A program made the position numbers and the translations under genes. Under the pieces are notes generated by a model. That model saw only the letters and a program-made list of their open reading frames with translations. It did no database searches and was not told where the DNA came from. From assembly GCA_964387095.1 (NCBI GenBank), contig CAYLVH010000064.1:1-10628 (forward strand): 10,628 nt of DNA. Direction: 5' to 3'. This DNA is from JAJQBJ01 sp964387095. GTDB taxonomy: Bacteria > Bacillota > Clostridia > Oscillospirales > Oscillospiraceae. Shown here piece after piece: positions 7,093 through 10,628 of this stretch (positions within the stretch are counted from its first letter, which is position 1; each line of letters begins with the position of its first letter).

Positions 7093-8220
7093 TTATAACG
7101 GATTGGCGGAGATATTTCCACCTTTTTTTCGCAACAGCAGGCAAAGTCCAAGGATGACAAGCCAGGCGGAGCCCACCAGGATGGGCAGCAGGTAATTTGC
7201 CGCCGGGGCGGTATAGGAGACGGTGACAATCTCCGGCTGCTGGGGGAAGACCAGGGCCAGCCCGTAGGTGACCAGGGCGGCCAACAGACCATGGCACAGC
7301 TTCCCCAGCAGGTAGCGGGAAAAGGACAGGCCCGAGCCCTCCAGAACGGCCAGGGTCTGGCAGTGGACGGAAAACCCGCCCCAGGCCAGGAGAAACGCCG
7401 CCAACCCCAGGATGGCGGGGGTGGGGGATTGGCCGGAGAGGGAGAGGACGCCCCTGACCATTTCCAGCCCGCCGGTGAGGAGGGTGGTGCAGCCGGACAG
7501 GGAGAAGCCCAGCGGGGCCAGAAGGAGGTGGAGTAGCGTGGCGGCGGAAACCAGGATCCGGCTCACGGTGAGCAGCCGGATGAGGATGGCAAAGGCGACC
7601 ACGAAGGCGCTGAGCTGAAGGGCGGACTTGGCCCCGCCAGTGATGGCGGAGATCAGGGCGGAGGGCATTGAAGGGCGGGGCCTTGTCACGGGAGGGCGTG
7701 AGGCGCCGTCGCTTTTTACAAAGAAACGGAACAGGATTTCCACCCCGAAGGCGGCGATGCAGTGTCCCAGCCACAGCAGCCACCCCGCCCGGGGGCTGCC
7801 CAGGACGGCGACGCCGGCGGTGCTCAGCAGGAAGGCTGGGCCGCAGTTGTTGCAGAAGAGGAGCAGCTGATTGCAGTCCTCCCGGGAGCACAGCCCTTCA
7901 TCGTAGAGTTCCCGGCCGGTCCGGGCGCCCACGGGATAGCCCCCCACCAGCCCCAGGATCAGGGCGGTGGCACCGCAGCCGCTGACCCGGAACAGCGGCC
8001 CCATCAGGGGGCTTAGCCAGCGCCCCAAAACCTCCCCGCCGCCCAGGGAAATGACCAGGGAGGACAGAACCAGAAAGGGGAAGAGGGAGGGGATGATCAG
8101 CTCCAGACATTGCTGGATGGCGCCCTTGGCCGCGTCAGTAACCTCCGCGGGAAAGAGCACCAGGCCCAACCCTACTCCTAGAACCAGAAGCCAGATTCCT
8201 CTGCTTTTCCACTTACCCAT
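7093..8220 (-). CDS. Sporulation integral membrane protein, SpoVV/YlbJ family
   Basis: A 375-residue polytopic membrane protein (about eight hydrophobic segments) with the nucleoside-recognition (Gate) domain of the YlbJ family. Family marks: IIPSLFPFLVLSSLV (42-56), GLVGGYPVGART (90-101) and CNNCGPAFLLSTAGV (123-137). In Bacillus subtilis YlbJ (renamed SpoVV) sits in the outer forespore membrane and is needed to move dipicolinic acid from mother cell to forespore; B. subtilis YlbJ is slightly longer (about 400). The ATG at 8220 follows GGGAGG by about 6 bases. It is divergent from yqfC and a sigma-E-like element precedes it. The Cys-rich 69-residue gene follows on the same strand. A generic nucleoside-recognition transporter is the alternative, less likely given the neighbours. 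Confidence 0.9.
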   Translation of the reverse strand: MGKWKSRGIWLLVLGVGLGLVLFPAEVTDAAKGAIQQCLELIIPSLFPFLVLSSLVISLGGGEVLGRWLSPLMGPLFRVSGCGATALILGLVGGYPVGARTGRELYDEGLCSREDCNQLLLFCNNCGPAFLLSTAGVAVLGSPRAGWLLWLGHCIAAFGVEILFRFFVKSDGASRPPVTRPRPSMPSALISAITGGAKSALQLSAFVVAFAILIRLLTVSRILVSAATLLHLLLAPLGFSLSGCTTLLTGGLEMVRGVLSLSGQSPTPAILGLAAFLLAWGGFSVHCQTLAVLEGSGLSFSRYLLGKLCHGLLAALVTYGLALVFPQQPEIVTVSYTAPAANYLLPILVGSAWLVILGLCLLLRKKGGNISANPL

Positions 8221-8253
8221 ATAATACCTCCCAGGGACCGGTCGTCCAGGAAA

Positions 8254-8282
8254 ACTCTATGCGGAGAAAAGGGAGAATTGCC
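8254..8282 (-). promoter_or_regulatory. Sigma-E-like promoter candidate for the spoVV-like gene
   Basis: On the minus strand GGCAATTC (complement of 8275-8282), 13 bases, CATAGAGT (complement of 8254-8261). The -10 matches the Bacillus sigma-E form CATACAnT at all but one position; the -35 is poor. It would leave a leader of about 27 bases. One arm of the inverted repeat (8271-8278) overlaps the -35. Confidence 0.35.
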
Positions 8283-8304
8283 TGTCCCAAGAAAATTTGG
8301 CGGA

Positions 8305-8333
8305 GTGATTCTCCCGTGAGATAAACCTACTAT
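8305..8333 (+). promoter_or_regulatory. Sigma-E-like promoter candidate for yqfC-yqfD-phoH
   Basis: GTGATTCT (8305-8312), 13 bases, CCTACTAT (8326-8333). This is a partial match to the Bacillus sigma-E consensus (about GTCATATT and CATACAnT). The other arm of the inverted repeat (ATTCTCCC, 8308-8315) overlaps the -35. It lies about 85 bases before yqfC. Confidence 0.35.
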
Positions 8334-8416
8334 ATGGAAAAGGGTGTTCCTCCCGGCAAGCCCGTCTGCATAATGGACAACCACCTGTGAATAGACTTTT
8401 GCGGAGGTGGTGCCCT

Positions 8417-8695
8417 GTGGAGAAAAAGGAGAAGAAAGCCTTTCTGGAACGGACAGCGGAGCTCTTCGACCTGCCGGCGGATCAGCTGGCGGGAACGTCT
8501 AAGCTGGAGCTGGTGGGCAATTCGGAGTTCCGCATGATCCACCACCGGGGCATCCTGGCCTACGGAACAGAGGAGATCCACATCAGCGGCGGAAAGCTGC
8601 TGGTCCGCGTCAGCGGGGAGAACCTGGAGCTTCGGGCTATGAATGGGGATGAGCTTCTGATCACCGGGGATATCAGGAGGTTGGAAGTGGAATGA
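8417..8695 (+). CDS. yqfC: Sporulation protein YqfC
   Basis: A 92-residue protein, the usual YqfC length. It contains the family pattern of short beta strands: SKLELVGNSEFRMIHHRGI followed by YGTEEIHISGG (residues about 48-58) and a C-terminal MNGDELLITGDI. YqfC is a sigma-E-controlled mother-cell protein in Bacillus whose loss has little known effect; its molecular role is not defined. I chose GTG 8417 because GGAGG (8403-8407) lies 9 bases before it; an upstream in-frame GTG at 8387 has no ribosome site and precedes that one. The stop overlaps the yqfD start as ATGA (8692-8695), so the two are translationally coupled. Confidence 0.9.
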   Translation: MEKKEKKAFLERTAELFDLPADQLAGTSKLELVGNSEFRMIHHRGILAYGTEEIHISGGKLLVRVSGENLELRAMNGDELLITGDIRRLEVE

Positions 8696-9936
8696 AGGAA
8701 TGGACAAATTTCCTGCGGGGGAATGTGACCCTCCGCATCACCGGGCCGTTCCCGGAGCGGTTTTTGAACATCTGCGGCGCCAACGGGGTGACCTTTTGGC
8801 ACGTCCGCTGGGAGGATGAGGAGACCCTACTCCTGCGGGTTCCCAGGAGCAAGCTGAAGCAGGCCCGGGAGCTGGCGGCCAAGGCCCTTTGCCAGGGGAC
8901 CGTGGAGGAATACCGGGGACTGCCGGACTTCCTACTGAAATTCCGGCGGAGGTACGGATTTCTGACCGGGCTGTTCCTGGCCATCCTGGCGGTGGCGGTC
9001 CTGTCCCGGGTGGTGCTGGTCATTGACGTCACCGGCAACGAGACCGTACCCACCTCGGAGATCTTGCAGGAGCTGAACAATGCGGGGCTGCATATCGGCT
9101 CCTTTGGGCCGTGGATCACCGCCCGGGATATCACCCATCGGGTGCTGCTGCAAGACGAGCGGCTCAGCTATATGGCGGTGAACCTTCATGGAATCCGGGC
9201 GGAGATCATCGTCCGGGNNNNNNNNNNNNNNNNNNNNNNNNNNNNNNNNNNNNNNNNNNNNNNNNNNNNNNNNNNNNNNNNNNNNNNNNNNNNNNNNNNN
9301 NNNNNNNNNNNNNNNNNGATCATCGTCCGGGTGGAGATCTGGTCCGGGGTGGGCCAGGTGGAGGTGGGGGATGTGGTGGCCAAGGGGGATCTTTTAGTCT
9401 CCGGCCAGATCACCTATACCCATCCGGAGACAGAAGAGGTGATATACTCCGGCCAGGTGGGATCTGTGGGAAAAATCTGGGCCAGGACCTGGAAGAGCCT
9501 CAGCGCGTCCATTCCCCTGAGCCAGGAGGTGAAGTGTTACACCGGGGCGGAAACCCGGCGCAGCAGGCTGATCCTCTTCGGATATACCTTTAAAATTTAT
9601 GAAAACAGTAGAATTTCCTATGATAGATATGATAAAATAACCACAACAAAACAGCTTGTTCTGCCCGGCGGCTTGGCCCTGCCCATTTACTGGGAGAGAG
9701 ACACCTGCCGGGAGTACACCACCGAGGAGACGGCCCGGAGCCGGGATGAGGCGGAGAGCGCCCTGAAGGAGCTTTTGCTCTGGCGGCTGGAGGACAGCCT
9801 GGGAGAGGATGACTCCATCACCGGCCTGTCCTTTGAGGTGGAGGAGCAGGACGGCTGGCTGAATGTCACCCTGAACGCAGAATGCTGCCAGGATATTGGC
9901 GTTCAGACTCCACTCTCTACGGAAGGAAATGACTAG
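8692..9936 (+). CDS. yqfD: Sporulation protein YqfD (interrupted by assembly gap)
   Basis: A membrane-anchored protein of the YqfD/SpoIV-like family, about 400 residues. Residues 1-85 form the cytosolic N-terminal part (FLRGNVTLRITG, then ITGPFPERFLNICGANGV-type sequence). Residues 90-110 are a single membrane segment, and IDVTGNETV (111-119) starts the outer part. The downstream stretch VEVGDVVAKGDLLVSGQ is a recognisable family block (biotinyl/lipoyl-like hairpin). In Bacillus yqfD is sigma-E-dependent and follows yqfC, as here. The 100-N run falls between EIIVR and IIVRVEIWSG. As I recall B. subtilis YqfD, about 20-25 residues should lie there, so the placeholder is probably longer than the true gap. 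A 70-base AT-rich patch (9591-9660) lies within the coding frame. Confidence 0.9.
   Translation: MKEWTNFLRGNVTLRITGPFPERFLNICGANGVTFWHVRWEDEETLLLRVPRSKLKQARELAAKALCQGTVEEYRGLPDFLLKFRRRYGFLTGLFLAILAVAVLSRVVLVIDVTGNETVPTSEILQELNNAGLHIGSFGPWITARDITHRVLLQDERLSYMAVNLHGIRAEIIVRXXXXXXXXXXXXXXXXXXXXXXXXXXXXXXXXXXIIVRVEIWSGVGQVEVGDVVAKGDLLVSGQITYTHPETEEVIYSGQVGSVGKIWARTWKSLSASIPLSQEVKCYTGAETRRSRLILFGYTFKIYENSRISYDRYDKITTTKQLVLPGGLALPIYWERDTCREYTTEETARSRDEAESALKELLLWRLEDSLGEDDSITGLSFEVEEQDGWLNVTLNAECCQDIGVQTPLSTEGND
9218..9317. other. Assembly gap (100 N)
   Basis: Exactly 100 N, the usual placeholder for a gap of unknown size. The 14 bases GATCATCGTCCGGG occur directly on both sides (9204-9217 and 9318-9331), in the same reading phase. 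Confidence 0.98.
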
Positions 9937-9940
9937 ATAC

Positions 9941-10628
9941 ATGATAGAACAGTCCATCAGCCTGGAACGCATGGAGGAAGCGGTGAATATCTTCGGCTCC
10001 TTCGACGAGAATATCCGCCTGATCGAGCACGAGCTGAACGTGCAGGTGGTGAACCGGGATTCGGAATTGAAGGTCTCCGGCAGCGGGGAGGACGTGATGT
10101 ATGCGGTAAAGGCCATAGAGGGGCTGCTGTCCCTGTCCGCCAAAGGGGAGTCGATCAATGAGCAAAACGTCCGCTATGTGCTCCAGATTGTGAAGAGCGG
10201 GGAAGAGGCCAGGCTGACTTCCCTGGCCCGGGATGTGATCTGCGTCACGGCAAAGGGCAAACCTATCAAGGCCAAGACCCTGGGCCAGAAGAAATATGTG
10301 GACGCCGTCAAGAACCATCTGGTGACCCTGGGCATCGGCCCCGCCGGCACAGGAAAAACCTATCTGGCGGTGGCCCAGGCGGTGGCGGCGTTCCGGAACA
10401 AGGAGGTCAACCGCATTATTTTGACCCGCCCCGCCGTGGAGGCCGGAGAGCGCCTGGGCTTCCTGCCCGGTGATCTGCAGAGCAAAGTGGACCCCTATCT
10501 CCGCCCCCTGTATGACGCGCTGTTTGAAATGCTGGGCTCGGAGACCTACCAGAAGTACCTGGAGCGGGGGAATATCGAGGTGGCCCCCCTGGCCTATATG
10601 CGGGGGCGCACCCTGGACGACAGCTTCA
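9941..10628 (+). CDS. phoH: PhoH family ATPase (cut by window edge)
   Basis: A cytosolic P-loop ATPase of the PhoH family; 229 codons are present out of about 320. Residues 1-100 form the N-terminal domain that precedes the ATPase in PhoH/PhoH-like proteins (IFGSFDENIRLIE, 17-29, KH-like). The ATPase core begins with LGQKKYVDAV (114-123), then Walker A GPAGTGKT (133-140), LTRPAVEAGERLGFLPGD (161-178) and YLRPLYDAL (186-194). The window ends at GRTLDDSF, just before the expected Walker B. Family role: RNA-associated ATPase, often beside ybeY, and the yqfC-yqfD-phoH order matches Bacillus. Start is uncertain. ATG 9941 gives the usual family beginning (M-EQ-I) but lies 13 bases after AAGGA (9923-9927). 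ATG 9929 overlaps the yqfD stop and sits only 1 base after that site. Confidence 0.93.
   Translation, partial: MIEQSISLERMEEAVNIFGSFDENIRLIEHELNVQVVNRDSELKVSGSGEDVMYAVKAIEGLLSLSAKGESINEQNVRYVLQIVKSGEEARLTSLARDVICVTAKGKPIKAKTLGQKKYVDAVKNHLVTLGIGPAGTGKTYLAVAQAVAAFRNKEVNRIILTRPAVEAGERLGFLPGDLQSKVDPYLRPLYDALFEMLGSETYQKYLERGNIEVAPLAYMRGRTLDDSF

Noticed and set aside
6986..7891. Minus-strand alternative frame (301 codons) across the spoVV-like gene and the small gene
   Set aside because: Arg/Pro-rich frame-shifted reading of the spoVV-like gene; it has no motif and conflicts with two genes with good ribosome sites.

Overview
The window looks like chromosomal core sequence from a GC-rich, spore-forming member of the Clostridia, most likely an Oscillospiraceae-type gut anaerobe (Flavonifractor/Lawsonibacter/Intestinimonas-like; inference from gene content, GC-rich third codon positions and strong GGAGG ribosome sites). 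Evidence for sporulation is a SpoVV/YlbJ-type membrane protein next to a yqfC-yqfD-phoH run. No phage, insertion sequence, CRISPR, tRNA or rRNA is visible. A run of exactly 100 N inside yqfD shows this is a draft or metagenome assembly.

Layout. 1-921 (-): first 307 codons of clpB, with a perfect CIRCE (HrcA operator) upstream at 1036-1062. 1158-2258 (+): a P-loop NTPase fused to a CYTH (triphosphate tunnel) domain, divergent from clpB. 2367-3515 (+): secreted D-Ala-D-Ala carboxypeptidase. 3688-5019 (+): glucose-6-phosphate isomerase. 5157-5567 (+): a 136-residue orphan P-loop protein with its own good promoter. 5703-6590 (-): YitT-family membrane protein, convergent with the previous gene. 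6852-7061 (-): 69-residue Cys-rich protein lying 31 bases behind spoVV/ylbJ (7093-8220, -), probably one operon. 8417-8695, 8692-9936 and 9941->10628 (+): yqfC, yqfD and phoH, closely packed as one operon.

How the parts fit. The right third is a sporulation locus: the spoVV-like gene and yqfCD are transcribed away from each other from a 196-base region holding an 8-base perfect inverted repeat and two facing sigma-E-like promoters. In Bacillus both ylbJ and yqfCD are mother-cell sigma-E genes, so one shared control region is a reasonable reading. The left part mixes heat-shock disaggregation (clpB), peptidoglycan trimming (dac) and glycolysis (pgi). I see no single new defence or mobile system. 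The most open items are the orphan P-loop protein, the Cys-rich partner of spoVV, the P-loop-CYTH fusion, and the repeat-bounded assembly gap in yqfD.
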